DNA of 64,000 nucleotides from Janibacter cremeus (GCF_029395675.1 NZ_CP115184.1:2418001-2482000), one strand, 5' to 3'. Numbered from the stretch's first letter, positions 23,584 to 31,726 are shown. Numbers and translations: made by a program. Notes: generated by a model not told the origin, from the letters alone.

Positions 23584-24878
23584 GCACCACCGTCATTCCC
23601 CCGCGGACCGGCAAGGAGTCCCGCGGCAAGAACAAGACCATCATCGGGACCGGGATCGGCAATGCGCTCGAGTGGTTCGACTGGGGGATCTTCGCGGTCT
23701 TCTCACCGTTCTTCGCCACCCAGTTCTTCAACCCCGCCAACCCGGTGTCGGCCTTCCTGTCGACTCTGGCCGTCTTCGCGGTGGGGTTCCTGGCACGGCC
23801 CCTCGGCGGCTTCGTCTTCGGTTGGATCGCTGACCACCGCGGTCGCAGGCTGGCGATGACCTCGACGGTCGGCGCGGCGGCGGCCGGCAGCATCCTCATC
23901 GCGGTCTCCCCCACCTACGGCCAGATCGGCGTCCTCGCCTCGCTCCTGCTGGTCCTCGCCCGTCTGGTGCAGGGCCTGGCGCACGGTGGCGAGCTCCCGT
24001 CGGCCCAGACCTACGTCTCCGAGTACGCCCAGGACGGCAACCGTGGCCTGTGGGCCAGCCTGATCTACGTCTCCGGAACCATCGGCAACGTCGCCGGGGT
24101 GCTCACGGGTGCGGTCCTCACCACGCTGCTGACCCAGAGCCAGATGGTGTCCTACGGGTGGCGGATCCCCTTCGCCATCGGTGGCGTCTTCGGCCTGTAC
24201 GCCCTGGTCATGCGCTCGCGCCTCACCGAGACCGACCACTTCGAGAGCGCCGCACGGGCCGAGAAGTCCGGGCCCAGCCTGTGGCGGCAGATCTGGACCC
24301 ACCGGGTCTCCGCCCTGCGCGTGATCGGCCTGACGGTCGGCCTGACGATCGCCTTCTACACGTGGGCCATCGCAGCCCCCGCGCGCGCGATCGCCTCGCT
24401 GGGCATCGACGCCTCGTCCGCCCTGTGGGTCGGCGTGCTGGCCAACCTCGTCTTCATCGCGCTCCTGCCCGCCTGGGGCGCACTGTCCGACCGGATCGGC
24501 CGCAAGCCGGTGCTGCTCATCGGCGCCCTGGGCATCGCCGCGGTGTCCTTCCCGCTGAACGCCTACCTGCAGGACTCCGCCCTCCAGCTCGCGGTCGCGA
24601 TGATCGTGGCGTTGATCTTCATCGCCGCTGCCTGCGCGATCGTGCCGGCGGTCTTCGCGGAGATGTTCCCCACGAGCATCCGCACGATCGGGGTGGGCGT
24701 GCCCTACTCCATCGCCGTCGCCGCCTTCGGGGGCACGGCTCCGTACCTGCAGGAGTGGCTGGGCGCGAACGTCGGCCCCTCGGCCTTCGTCGGCTACACC
24801 GTGGCCCTGCTGCTGGTCTCGGCGGCGGTCATCGCCACGATGCCCGAGACGAAGGGGAAGAACCTGCACGACGGCTGA
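23580..24878 (+). CDS. MFS transporter, metabolite:H+ symporter (MHS) family
   Basis: Twelve-helix secondary transporter of 432 residues. Family signs are GNALEWFDWGIFAVFSPFFATQFF at helix 1, GWIADHRGRRLAMTSTVG between helices 2 and 3, and LARLVQGLAHGGELPSAQTYVSEYA at helix 4, all typical of the KgtP/ProP/ShiA group of organic-acid and osmolyte importers. The second RxxxGR loop is SDRIGRKPVLLIG. Coupled to the amidohydrolase, it probably brings in its acyl-amino-acid substrate or moves a product. Confidence 0.9.
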   Translation: MSTTVIPPRTGKESRGKNKTIIGTGIGNALEWFDWGIFAVFSPFFATQFFNPANPVSAFLSTLAVFAVGFLARPLGGFVFGWIADHRGRRLAMTSTVGAAAAGSILIAVSPTYGQIGVLASLLLVLARLVQGLAHGGELPSAQTYVSEYAQDGNRGLWASLIYVSGTIGNVAGVLTGAVLTTLLTQSQMVSYGWRIPFAIGGVFGLYALVMRSRLTETDHFESAARAEKSGPSLWRQIWTHRVSALRVIGLTVGLTIAFYTWAIAAPARAIASLGIDASSALWVGVLANLVFIALLPAWGALSDRIGRKPVLLIGALGIAAVSFPLNAYLQDSALQLAVAMIVALIFIAAACAIVPAVFAEMFPTSIRTIGVGVPYSIAVAAFGGTAPYLQEWLGANVGPSAFVGYTVALLLVSAAVIATMPETKGKNLHDG

Positions 24879-25034
24879 CCCAGCCGGACACTCAGCCCTC
24901 GCTGACGCCATGGTTGCCCGAGACGCCCTCGGATGACCGGGATATCCGAGAACGACCGCGCCACAAGCCGGTCACTCGCGGGTTTCCCGGGCCGGCCAAG
25001 ACGACCCGGCCATCACCCGTTGGTCGGCGGACGC

Positions 25035-25068
25035 CTCACCCCCTTCGCCCTTGAGCGAAGGGGGTGAG
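25035..25068. terminator. Perfect 14-bp stem hairpin
   Basis: Arms CTCACCCCCTTCGC and GCGAAGGGGGTGAG flank a 6-nt loop. It lies after the MFS transporter and after the minus-strand pseudogene remnant, so it could end transcription from either side. The arms contain the recurrent word CGAAGGGGG. Confidence 0.6.
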
Positions 25069-25073
25069 TCACC

Positions 25074-25460
25074 TCAGGCCAGCGGCATGCAGGCCCTGGC
25101 CAACAGGTCCTCCTCCGCGGTGTCGGAGCAGTCGTTGAGGTAGCGGTTGAGTCCCAGGACACCGATCGGATCATCCAGGTCGTGGCGCGGCGCGAGCGCG
25201 AGCCCTTCGGCCCGGACGAACTCATCGATCCGGGTGTGCGCCTCGGTGATCAGGCTGTACGGCCCCTGGAGGCGGGCCATGACGACCTCCTGCTCGGGGA
25301 CCTCGTGGACCGTGGGCGACGACGGTGAGCGGCGTGGCGGTGGCGGCCGAGGCCGTGGCGCTCGGTGCGGTCAGCGCGGTCGACGGGACGGCAACGGCGA
25401 CCGGCCCGGCGAGCAGGACGGCGGCGCCGGTGGCGGCGAGCAGACGAAGGGGGTGGACGG
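25074..25460 (-). pseudogene. Frameshifted exported GyrI-like domain protein
   Basis: The last 68 or more codons (VHEVPEQEVVMARLQGPY ... LNRYLNDCSDTAEEDLLARACMPL) resemble a GyrI/AraC effector-binding domain. Upstream in a different frame is an export signal-like run (RLLAATGAAVLLAGPVAVAVP). Removing one base from the GGG at 25314-25316 joins them as PLTVVATVHEVPEQEVV, so a single-base insertion seems to have split the gene. No start codon is visible before the signal-like part, which suggests further decay. A sequencing error in the short G run would be the other explanation for the frameshift. Confidence 0.5.
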
Positions 25461-25489
25461 CGGGTCAGGACTCCGTCCGGAGACGGCCC

Positions 25490-26527
25490 CTAGATGGTCG
25501 CGGCGTCGATGACGAAGCGGTAGCGCACGTCGGAGGCGACGACGCGGTCCCAGGCCTCGTTGACCTTCTCCGCGGGGATGACCTCGATCTTGGCGCCGAT
25601 GCCCTTCTCCGCGCAGAAGTCGAGCATCTCCTGGGTCTCGGGGATGCCGCCGATGTTGGACCCGGCGAGGGACTTGCCGCCCATGATCAGCGAGAAGGCC
25701 GGCACCTCGAAGGGCTCGACCGGGCCACCGACGTTGACCACGGTGCCCTCGGGGGCGAGCATCGACAGGTACTTCTTCATCGGCAGCTTCGCGCTGACCG
25801 TGTTGAGGATCAGGTCGAACTTCCCGCGCAGGTCGGTGAAGGTCTCCTCATCACTCGTCGCGCGGTAGTCGACGGCCCCGAAGGCCAGACCGTCCTCCTG
25901 CTTCTTCAGCGACTGGGACAGCACGGTCACCTCGGCGCCGAGCGCGACGGCGAGCTGCACGCCCATGTGGCCGAGCCCGCCGAGGCCGACGACGGCGACC
26001 TTCGTGCCCTCGCCGACGTGCCAGCGGCGCAGCGGCGACCAGGTGGTGATGCCAGCGCACAGCAGCGGCGCGGCGACGTCGAGCTCCAGGCCGTCGGGGA
26101 TGCGCAGCACGAAGTCCTCGGTGACGACGACGTGCGTCGAGTACCCGCCCTGGGTGACCGTGCCGTCGCGGTCGGTCGCGGCGTAGGTGCCGATCTGCTG
26201 CGGGCAGTACTGCTGGTTCCCCGCCTTGCAGGCGTCGCACTCACCGCAGGAGTTGACCAGGCAGCCGACGCCGACGCGGTCCCCGACGGCGTGGCTGGTC
26301 ACCGCGGAGCCGACCTCGGCGACGGTCCCGGCGATCTCGTGGCCGACGACGAGGGGGTAGGGCGCCTCGCCCCACTCGCTGCGGGCGGTGTGGATGTCGC
26401 TGTGGCAGATGCCGGCGTAGGCGATCTCGATGAGCACGTCGTGCTCGCCGAGGTCGCGGCGCTCGATGGTCGTCGGGGACAGGGGCTCGGTGGCGGAGGG
26501 GGCCGCCCAGGCCTTCACGGTGCGCAC
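25490..26527 (-). CDS. Zinc-dependent NAD(P) alcohol dehydrogenase, CAD/YahK-type
   Basis: Medium-chain dehydrogenase of 345 residues that would interconvert aldehydes and primary alcohols. Catalytic zinc ligands are in AGICHSDIH (Cys) and VVGHEIAG (His-Glu) with a Cys near [15 protein letters not shown]; the structural zinc site is [15 protein letters not shown]. The nucleotide fold is [17 protein letters not shown]. Sequence flavour matches the cinnamyl-alcohol/YahK/AdhC group that prefers NADPH. It appears to be a single-gene transcript. Confidence 0.9.
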   Translation of the reverse strand: MRTVKAWAAPSATEPLSPTTIERRDLGEHDVLIEIAYAGICHSDIHTARSEWGEAPYPLVVGHEIAGTVAEVGSAVTSHAVGDRVGVGCLVNSCGECDACKAGNQQYCPQQIGTYAATDRDGTVTQGGYSTHVVVTEDFVLRIPDGLELDVAAPLLCAGITTWSPLRRWHVGEGTKVAVVGLGGLGHMGVQLAVALGAEVTVLSQSLKKQEDGLAFGAVDYRATSDEETFTDLRGKFDLILNTVSAKLPMKKYLSMLAPEGTVVNVGGPVEPFEVPAFSLIMGGKSLAGSNIGGIPETQEMLDFCAEKGIGAKIEVIPAEKVNEAWDRVVASDVRYRFVIDAATI

Positions 26528-26648
26528 GGGTGCGCTCCTCTCGTGGACGAAGGGGGATCCTGCCCAGTCAACCCCTCACCCGCGTCATCGGCAAACCATG
26601 TGTCGGGTGTGGCGTGGACCACCACAGGCTAGGACAGGCGAATCTGCG

Positions 26649-27602
26649 TCAGGCGTCGGGCGCGACCAGCAGCCGCAGCAGCGGCGCGGCGTCGTCGGGC
26701 AGGTCGGCGGCCGGGTCGAGCCAGCGCACCTCCTCGATCTCGGCCGCCGGCACCACCTCCGGCCGGGAGCGCCCCCTCAGGTGCGGGTGGCTGAAGACAC
26801 TGGCGAGGAGCGGACGGCCGGCCTCGTTGGCGGCCGCGGTGCGGTGCACCGCGACGAGGTCGAGCAGCTCCGGCTCGAGCACCAGCCCCAGCTCCTCCTC
26901 GACCTCGCGCACCGCGCACTGCTCCGGCCTCTCGCCCGCCTCGGGCTTGCCGCCCGGGTGCATGAAGGAGGTCGTCCCCCGCTTGCGGACGGTGAGCACG
27001 TGCCCGTCCGCGTCGGCGAGGACGACGGCGCTGACGACGATCGCGTCTCCGGCCCCGCGCGGGCGGTCCGACGCCAGGGCGGCGTAGACGAGGGAGTCGG
27101 TCCACTCCCCCTTGCTCCACCAGTCCTGCCGGCTCCGCGCCTCCAGGTGCATCCCGAGGCGCTCGCACAGGGCTGCCGAGCGGGTGTTGCGCGCGTCCAT
27201 CTGCGCGGCGATGCGGTGCATCCCGTAGTGGGTGAAGCCGGCCTCGAGGACCGCGGCCGCCGCCTCCGTCGCGAAGCCGCGCCCCGCGACCTCCGGGTGG
27301 AAGGTCCAGCCGATCTCCCCCTTCGCCCCGGTCTCGTCGGTGGCCCACAGGGCGACGTCGCCGATGACCCGGCCCTCGTGCTCGACGACGAGGGCGAGGG
27401 CGCGCGTCGGCGCCTCGATACCGGTGCGCGCGAGGCGCTTGGCGAGGTCCTCGCGACCCGACTCCCGCGACCACGGGTGGGTCAGGAGGTAGCGCGCGAC
27501 GTCGGGGATCGAGTAGTAGGCCAGCAGGGCGTCGAGGTCGGACGCGGCGTGGGATCGCAGGCTCAGGCGCTCGGTGCGGATCGGGAGGAAGGGGGTGGGC
27601 AC
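26649..27602 (-). CDS. GNAT acetyltransferase-Nudix hydrolase fusion
   Basis: Fused protein of 317 residues. Residues 1-175 are a RimJ-type GNAT domain (IRTERLSLRSHAASDLDALLAYY, FHPEVAGRGFATEAAAAVLEAGF for acetyl-CoA, and MDARNTRSAALCERLGM). Residues 185-317 are a Nudix domain with an exact box, GKPEAGERPEQCAVREVEEELGL arranged as Gx5Ex7REUxEExGU. Nudix enzymes cleave nucleotide-linked diphosphates; GNATs acetylate amines. The two may act on linked small molecules, or the fusion may simply save expression. Substrates cannot be read from sequence. Confidence 0.85.
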   Translation of the reverse strand: MPTPFLPIRTERLSLRSHAASDLDALLAYYSIPDVARYLLTHPWSRESGREDLAKRLARTGIEAPTRALALVVEHEGRVIGDVALWATDETGAKGEIGWTFHPEVAGRGFATEAAAAVLEAGFTHYGMHRIAAQMDARNTRSAALCERLGMHLEARSRQDWWSKGEWTDSLVYAALASDRPRGAGDAIVVSAVVLADADGHVLTVRKRGTTSFMHPGGKPEAGERPEQCAVREVEEELGLVLEPELLDLVAVHRTAAANEAGRPLLASVFSHPHLRGRSRPEVVPAAEIEEVRWLDPAADLPDDAAPLLRLLVAPDA

Positions 27603-27720
27603 GGCGTTCAGGATGCCCGCCGGAGGGGCGATCGGTCACCTCCGCAGCCGGGGGTTCCGCCAGCCGCTGACGGCCCCGAGTCCCCTGACATAGCGCATCC
27701 CGAGCGAACCTGACCGTTAC

Positions 27721-27737
27721 CTGAACGCGGCGTTCAG
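27721..27737. promoter_or_regulatory. Palindromic site CTGAACGC-G-GCGTTCAG
   Basis: Perfect 8-bp arms around one central G, between the GNAT-Nudix gene and the first NlpC/P60 promoter, 17 bp upstream of its direct-repeat box. A dimeric regulator could bind here; none can be named. A GTTACC half-site abuts its left edge at 27716. Confidence 0.45.
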
Positions 27738-27753
27738 AATTCTTGACACCACC

Positions 27754-27784
27754 GTGACCATTTCGTGTCCTGATGGGCTAGTCT
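27754..27784 (+). promoter_or_regulatory. Promoter of first NlpC/P60 gene with GTGACC direct repeat
   Basis: TGACCA at 27755 and TAGTCT at 27779 form a -35/-10 pair with an 18-bp spacer. GTGACC-atttc-GTGTCC at 27754-27770 is a direct repeat like the GTWACC boxes of the cell-wall response regulator MtrA. The same layout precedes the second NlpC/P60 gene. Confidence 0.5.
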
Positions 27785-27814
27785 CGTCCTCGCCACCGCA
27801 TCCAGCGGTGGACC

Positions 27815-27990
27815 GCTCTGGTCGCCGAGTCCTGCCACCCAGATCGGATCTGCGCAAACAGGAAGTGGCAGGAACGGGGGACCCAGGACCTCTGGCCGAC
27901 AGGCCTCGGGGTGAAGTCCTTCCGGCCCGGACACCCGGGCCACGGACGGGATGTCTCCATCCCAACCCGACAGCTAACCCCGCAGGCGCA
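27815..27990 (+). promoter_or_regulatory. Cyclic-di-AMP riboswitch (ydaO-yuaA class)
   Basis: Leader RNA with the landmarks of the ydaO class: a hairpin closed by CCTGCCAC (27831) and GTGGCAGG (27865), then GAACGGGGGACCC, then GGGGTGAAGTCC near 27908, and the 3' block GACAGCTAACCCCGCAGGC at 27969-27987. The spacing of about 175 nt fits the class. In actinobacteria this riboswitch commonly controls wall hydrolases and turns expression off when c-di-AMP is bound, which agrees with the NlpC/P60 gene 11 bases downstream. The exact ends are approximate. Confidence 0.85.
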
Positions 27991-28000
27991 GGAGAGCACG

Positions 28001-29002
28001 ATGACTCAGTTCTATGCCGGTCGCCACCGCGCGCCGCAGCAGCCCACCCTCCGCAAGACCGGCTTGAGCGTCGCCGCCGCCGCAGCGCTCGGTCTCACGG
28101 CCCCCGCCCTGCTCACCACCGGCACCGCTTCCGCGGCACCGGCCACCGTGAGCGCGCCGTCGGTCACGAGCACGACGAGCGCCTTCTCCGACATCGTCGG
28201 GTACGGCGACCGCGGCTCCGTGGTGCGCCAGATCCAGCGCGTCGTCGGCACGAGCGTCGACGGCATCTTCGGCCCCGCGACGCTCTCGGCCGTCAAGGAC
28301 TACCAGGCCGACAACGGCCTGGCCGTCGACGGCGTCGTCGGCCCGCGCACCGGCTCGGAGATGGGTCTGGGCGGCTCGACCTCCAGCACCTCGACCCGCG
28401 CCGCGAGCAGCACCTCGAACTTCACCGGCGTCGTCCGCTACGGCGACCGCGGCTCCCTCGTCCGCGAGGTCCAGCGGGCCGTCGGCACCGGCGTCGACGG
28501 CGTCTTCGGCCCCGCGACGCTCTCGGGCGTCAAGCGCTTCCAGGCCGACAACGGCCTGGCCGTCGACGGCGTCGTCGGCCCGCGCACCGGCTCGGCCATG
28601 GGCCTGCAGGGATCCTCCTCGTCCTCGCCCACCCGCGCCTCGCGCACCGCCACCCGCACCGCGATCTCCAGCAACAGCTCGGTCCTCGACACCGCGGCGG
28701 GCCTCGTCGGCATCGCGTACCGGTACGGCGGCACGACCCCCTCCGGCTTCGACTGCTCCGGCTTCACCCAGTACGTCTTCGCCCAGCACGGCATCTCCCT
28801 GCCGCGCACGGCCGAGCAGCAGCGCCAGGCCGCCACGCGCGTCTCCTCGCCGCAGCCGGGTGACCTCGTCTTCTTCGGGGCCCCCGCGTACCACATGGGC
28901 ATCTACGCCGGGAACGGCATGATGTACGACTCCGGCAACTCCCGCGTGCCGGTCTCCAAGCGCGCGATCTGGACCTCGAACGTGACCTACGGTCGCGTCT
29001 GA
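28001..29002 (+). CDS. Secreted NlpC/P60 peptidoglycan hydrolase with two PG-binding domains
   Basis: Exported wall hydrolase of 333 residues. Order: signal peptide (1 to about 46, ending TASAAP), PG_binding_1 domain (YGDRGSVVRQIQ ... VDGVVGPRTGS), Ser/Thr linker, a second such domain, a second Ser/Thr/Arg linker and a C-terminal NlpC/P60 domain. The catalytic Cys is in FDCSGFTQYVF, the His in APAYHMGIYAG; it would cut within stem peptides. The n-region carries FYAGRHRAP, shared with the paralogue. The ATG follows CAGGAGAG. Regulated by the upstream c-di-AMP riboswitch and the GTGACC promoter. Confidence 0.93.
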   Translation: MTQFYAGRHRAPQQPTLRKTGLSVAAAAALGLTAPALLTTGTASAAPATVSAPSVTSTTSAFSDIVGYGDRGSVVRQIQRVVGTSVDGIFGPATLSAVKDYQADNGLAVDGVVGPRTGSEMGLGGSTSSTSTRAASSTSNFTGVVRYGDRGSLVREVQRAVGTGVDGVFGPATLSGVKRFQADNGLAVDGVVGPRTGSAMGLQGSSSSSPTRASRTATRTAISSNSSVLDTAAGLVGIAYRYGGTTPSGFDCSGFTQYVFAQHGISLPRTAEQQRQAATRVSSPQPGDLVFFGAPAYHMGIYAGNGMMYDSGNSRVPVSKRAIWTSNVTYGRV

Positions 29003-29010
29003 TCCACCCC

Positions 29011-29047
29011 ACGAAGGGCCCCGACCACCACGGTCGGGGCCCTTCGT
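29011..29047 (+). terminator. Terminator hairpin after first NlpC/P60 gene
   Basis: Perfect 16-bp stem (ACGAAGGGGCCCGACC-type arms: acgaagggccccgacc and ggtcggggcccttcgt) around loop ACCAC, starting 9 bases after the stop codon. Confidence 0.85.
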
Positions 29048-29141
29048 CGTGGGACCGCCGTAACCGGGCGGAGGCGGTGGGGCCCCCTCTTCGGGGCGCT
29101 CTAGGGTGGTGAGCGATGCACACCGAGGCTGCGGAGACGAC

Positions 29142-29840
29142 ATGAGCGGGATACCCGAGCTGTCCGATGAGTCCGTGCGGCACTTCGCCCGGATCCGCGA
29201 GGACTTCACCCGGATGATGCTCGGCTACCGCTTCGGCATGGAGCAGGTGGCCACCCGGCTGGACATCCTGCGCGAGGAGTTCACCGAGCTGCACCAGGAC
29301 AATCCGATCGAGCACATCTCGAGCCGGCTGAAGAGTCCCGAGAGCATCATCGCAAAGGCCGACCGGCAGGGCGTCGAGCTGGAGATCGAGGCGCTGCGCG
29401 CGGGCATCACCGACATCGCCGGTATCCGCGTGGTCTCCCCCTTCGTCGCCGACCTCTACCGGCTCGTCGACTCGCTCACCGCGCAGCCCGACATCACGGT
29501 GCGCACCGTCAAGGACTACGTCGCCCGGCCCAAGCCCAACGGCTACCGCTCCCTCCACGTCATCCTCGAGATCCCGGTCTTCCTGTCCTCGGGACCCGTG
29601 CAGGTCCCCGTGGAGGTGCAGTTCCGCACGGTCGCGATGGACTTCTGGGCGAGCACGGAGCACAAGATCTTCTACAAGTACGAGGGTGACGTCCCCTCCG
29701 GCCTGCGCCGGCGGATCACCGAGGCGGCCGCGACCGCGGCCCGCATGGACGAGGAGATGGCCGACCTGCTCCGAGCGGTCCACGGTGACGCCGAGGCCAG
29801 CCCGGTCGAGGGCCGGGTCCACGACCGCGAGCGCCGCTGA
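29142..29840 (+). CDS. Small alarmone synthetase (RelQ-type GTP pyrophosphokinase)
   Basis: Single-domain RelA/SpoT synthetase of 232 residues that would make (p)ppGpp from ATP and GDP or GTP. Conserved blocks are SSRLKSPESIIAKADRQG, ITDIAGIRVVSPFVADLY, YVARPKPNGYRSLHVILEI and VEVQFRTVAMDFWASTEHKIFYKY. There is no hydrolase or regulatory domain, as expected for the RelQ class. TAGGGT at 29102 could be its -10 box, giving a short leader; ribosome site GGAG lies 6 bases before the ATG. It sits between the two NlpC/P60 genes, which suggests co-regulation of wall growth and stringent signalling, though each has its own promoter. Confidence 0.9.
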   Translation: MSGIPELSDESVRHFARIREDFTRMMLGYRFGMEQVATRLDILREEFTELHQDNPIEHISSRLKSPESIIAKADRQGVELEIEALRAGITDIAGIRVVSPFVADLYRLVDSLTAQPDITVRTVKDYVARPKPNGYRSLHVILEIPVFLSSGPVQVPVEVQFRTVAMDFWASTEHKIFYKYEGDVPSGLRRRITEAAATAARMDEEMADLLRAVHGDAEASPVEGRVHDRERR

Positions 29841-29867
29841 CGAGAAGTCACACGACGAGGGCCTGTC

Positions 29868-29898
29868 GTTACCATTTCGTGACCTGATGGCTTACGGT
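29868..29898 (+). promoter_or_regulatory. Promoter of second NlpC/P60 gene with GTTACC/GTGACC repeat
   Basis: TTACCA at 29869 and TACGGT at 29893 are spaced by 18 bp. GTTACC-atttc-GTGACC at 29868-29884 is the same direct repeat as upstream of the first paralogue, down to the ATTTC spacer. An MtrA-type regulator is the natural candidate. Confidence 0.55.
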
Positions 29899-30021
29899 GG
29901 TCCGCGGTTCCGCGAGGCAGCGGAACCCCGTCGGGACCGCCGTGTCCTGCCGACCCCGGCGGTCCCCTGTTCGACACAGGCAGGAGCGGGCCCCCGGCAG
30001 CCGGTGGTCCCGCAGGCGTGA
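29899..30021 (+). promoter_or_regulatory. Structured leader RNA of unknown class before second NlpC/P60 gene
   Basis: Three consecutive perfect hairpins can form: GGTTCCGC/GCGGAACC (29906, 29920), GGGACCGCC/GGCGGTCCC (29933, 29958) and CCTGT/ACAGG (29966, 29976). The ydaO landmarks GGGGTGAA and CAGCTAACCCCG are absent, although the 3' end CCCGCAGGCG echoes that of the first leader. It could be a diverged c-di-AMP sensor or a different leader. Confidence 0.45.
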
Positions 30022-30031
30022 GGAGACTCGC

Positions 30032-30841
30032 ATGACCACCACGTTCTACGCCGGGCGCCACCGCGCGGTCCGCACGGCCCCGAGCACGACCCAGCGCGCC
30101 GGAGTCGGCGTCCTCGCCGCAGCCGCCCTCAGCCTGGGCGCGACCACCATGACCGCGACGAGCGCCTCCGCCAACGCGGGCGGCCCCACCGGCAGTGCGC
30201 CGGCACCGACGAGCTCGACGGTGTCGAGCGACTCGTCGGGCTTCGACGACTACGTGCGCGTGGGTGACACGGGAGCCGTCGTCGAGGAGATCCAGCAGGA
30301 GGTCGGCGCCACCCAGGACGGCGTCTTCGGCGCCGGGACCGAGCAGGCCGTCGAGGCCTGGCAGGGCGACAACGGCCTCGTCGCCGACGGCGTCGTGGGC
30401 CCGCGGACCGGCTCCGCGATGGGCCTGGACGGTGCGACCGGGTCCACGTCCGGCGACGCGGACGCCACCGCCACGAGCGGTGGCACCACCTCCGTCGAGG
30501 GGGACGCCGAGGCTTCCTCGCTCCTCGGCACGGCCGAGAGCCTCGTGGGGACCCCGTACGTGTACGGCGGCGAGGACCCGTCCGGCTTCGACTGCTCCGG
30601 CTTCACCCAGTACGTCTTCGCCCAGCACGGGATCGACCTCCCGCGCATGACCGGCGACCAGCAGGCCGCGGCCACCCCGGTGTCCAACCCGCAGCCGGGC
30701 GACCTCGTCTTCTTCGGCTCGCCCGCCTACCACGTGGGCATCTACGCCGGCGACGGCAAGATGTACGACTCCGGCACGGAGGGCTCGACCGTCACCAAGC
30801 GCGACATCTGGACGGACGACGTGACCTACGGTCGCTTCTGA
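30032..30841 (+). CDS. Secreted NlpC/P60 peptidoglycan hydrolase, acidic paralogue
   Basis: Exported hydrolase of 269 residues: signal peptide (to about 48, ending TSASANA), one PG_binding_1 domain (VRVGDTGAVVEEIQ ... ADGVVGPRTGS), an acidic Asp/Thr/Ser linker, and a C-terminal NlpC/P60 domain with Cys in FDCSGFTQYVF and His in SPAYHVGIYAG. It is a close paralogue of the neighbour but has lost one binding domain and become markedly acidic. It shares the n-region FYAGRHRA and the promoter layout, but the leader RNA differs. GAGGAG precedes the ATG. Confidence 0.93.
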   Translation: MTTTFYAGRHRAVRTAPSTTQRAGVGVLAAAALSLGATTMTATSASANAGGPTGSAPAPTSSTVSSDSSGFDDYVRVGDTGAVVEEIQQEVGATQDGVFGAGTEQAVEAWQGDNGLVADGVVGPRTGSAMGLDGATGSTSGDADATATSGGTTSVEGDAEASSLLGTAESLVGTPYVYGGEDPSGFDCSGFTQYVFAQHGIDLPRMTGDQQAAATPVSNPQPGDLVFFGSPAYHVGIYAGDGKMYDSGTEGSTVTKRDIWTDDVTYGRF

Positions 30842-30853
30842 TCCATCCCGCGC

Positions 30854-30885
30854 AGGGGCCCCGACCGGCATTGGTCGGGGCCCCT
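30854..30885 (+). terminator. Terminator hairpin after second NlpC/P60 gene
   Basis: Perfect 13-bp stem AGGGGCCCCGACC / GGTCGGGGCCCCT with loop GGCATT, 12 bases after the stop. It is nearly the same sequence as the terminator of the paralogue, consistent with duplication of the whole unit. Confidence 0.85.
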
Positions 30886-31030
30886 CGTCGTGCGCGGATG
30901 AAGCTGCGGCTGCTCAACGCCAGCCACCAGGCGCTCTGGGCCGGCCCACCCGGTCGAGGTCCGGTCCACACCACCGGGCGCAGCAGTGGGGGCGCTCGCA
31001 CGTCGAGCGGCAAGTGGCAGGCTGGTGGCC

Positions 31031-31648
31031 ATGAGCACCCACAGCTTCGACGACAAGGCCGCCACCTGGGACGAGGACCCGGACAAGGCCCGGCAGTCGG
31101 GCGAGGTCGCACGCGGCATCGCCGCGGCCGTCCCGCTCGCCCCGCGCAGCCGGGTCCTCGAGTACGGCGCCGGCACCGGCCTGGTGACCATCGCGCTGCT
31201 CGACGAGCTCATCGAGCCGACCCTCACGCTGGCCGACAACTCCTCCGGCATGCGGCAGGTCCTCGCCGACAAGGTCGAGGCGGGGGTCCTCCCTTCGCCG
31301 ACCCGGGTCTCGGACCTCGACCTGGAGAGCCACCCGGTCCCGACCGACCGCTACGACCTGGTGGTCTCGTCGATGGTCATGCACCACGTGAAGAGCTTCG
31401 ATGTCGTGCTCGGGGCCTTCTTCGAGATGCTCGACCCGGGCGGCCACCTGTGCATCGCCGACCTGGACAAGGAGGACGGGTCCTTCCACGACCACGACTT
31501 CGACGGTCACCACGGCTTCGACCGCAGCAGCCTGCAGGCATCGCTGGAGCAGGCCGGGTTCACCGACGTCAGCGTCTCGGACTGCTCCTCGGTCACCCGC
31601 GACGACGCCACCTACCCCGTCTTCCTCGCGGTCGGTCGCCGGCCCTGA
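31031..31648 (+). CDS. Class I SAM-dependent methyltransferase
   Basis: Cytosolic methyltransferase of 205 residues. Motif I is RVLEYGAGTGLVTIALL, the acidic end of strand 2 is LTLADNSSGMRQVL, and motif III/IV regions are YDLVVSSMVMHHVKSF and LDPGGHLCIADLDKEDGSFH. The substrate is unknown; the His/Asp-rich HDHDFDGHHGFDRSSL resembles ubiquinone/arsenite-type relatives but lacks their Cys set. CAGGCT followed by 7 bases and ATG suggests a leaderless transcript starting at the chosen codon. Confidence 0.85.
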   Translation: MSTHSFDDKAATWDEDPDKARQSGEVARGIAAAVPLAPRSRVLEYGAGTGLVTIALLDELIEPTLTLADNSSGMRQVLADKVEAGVLPSPTRVSDLDLESHPVPTDRYDLVVSSMVMHHVKSFDVVLGAFFEMLDPGGHLCIADLDKEDGSFHDHDFDGHHGFDRSSLQASLEQAGFTDVSVSDCSSVTRDDATYPVFLAVGRRP

Positions 31649-31726
31649 GGAGTGCCCGCGCGCCCGGTCCCGCATGGACGGCCGCGCCCCGGGTAGATCT
31701 GCCACCCCGACCCCACGGAGCAGCCG

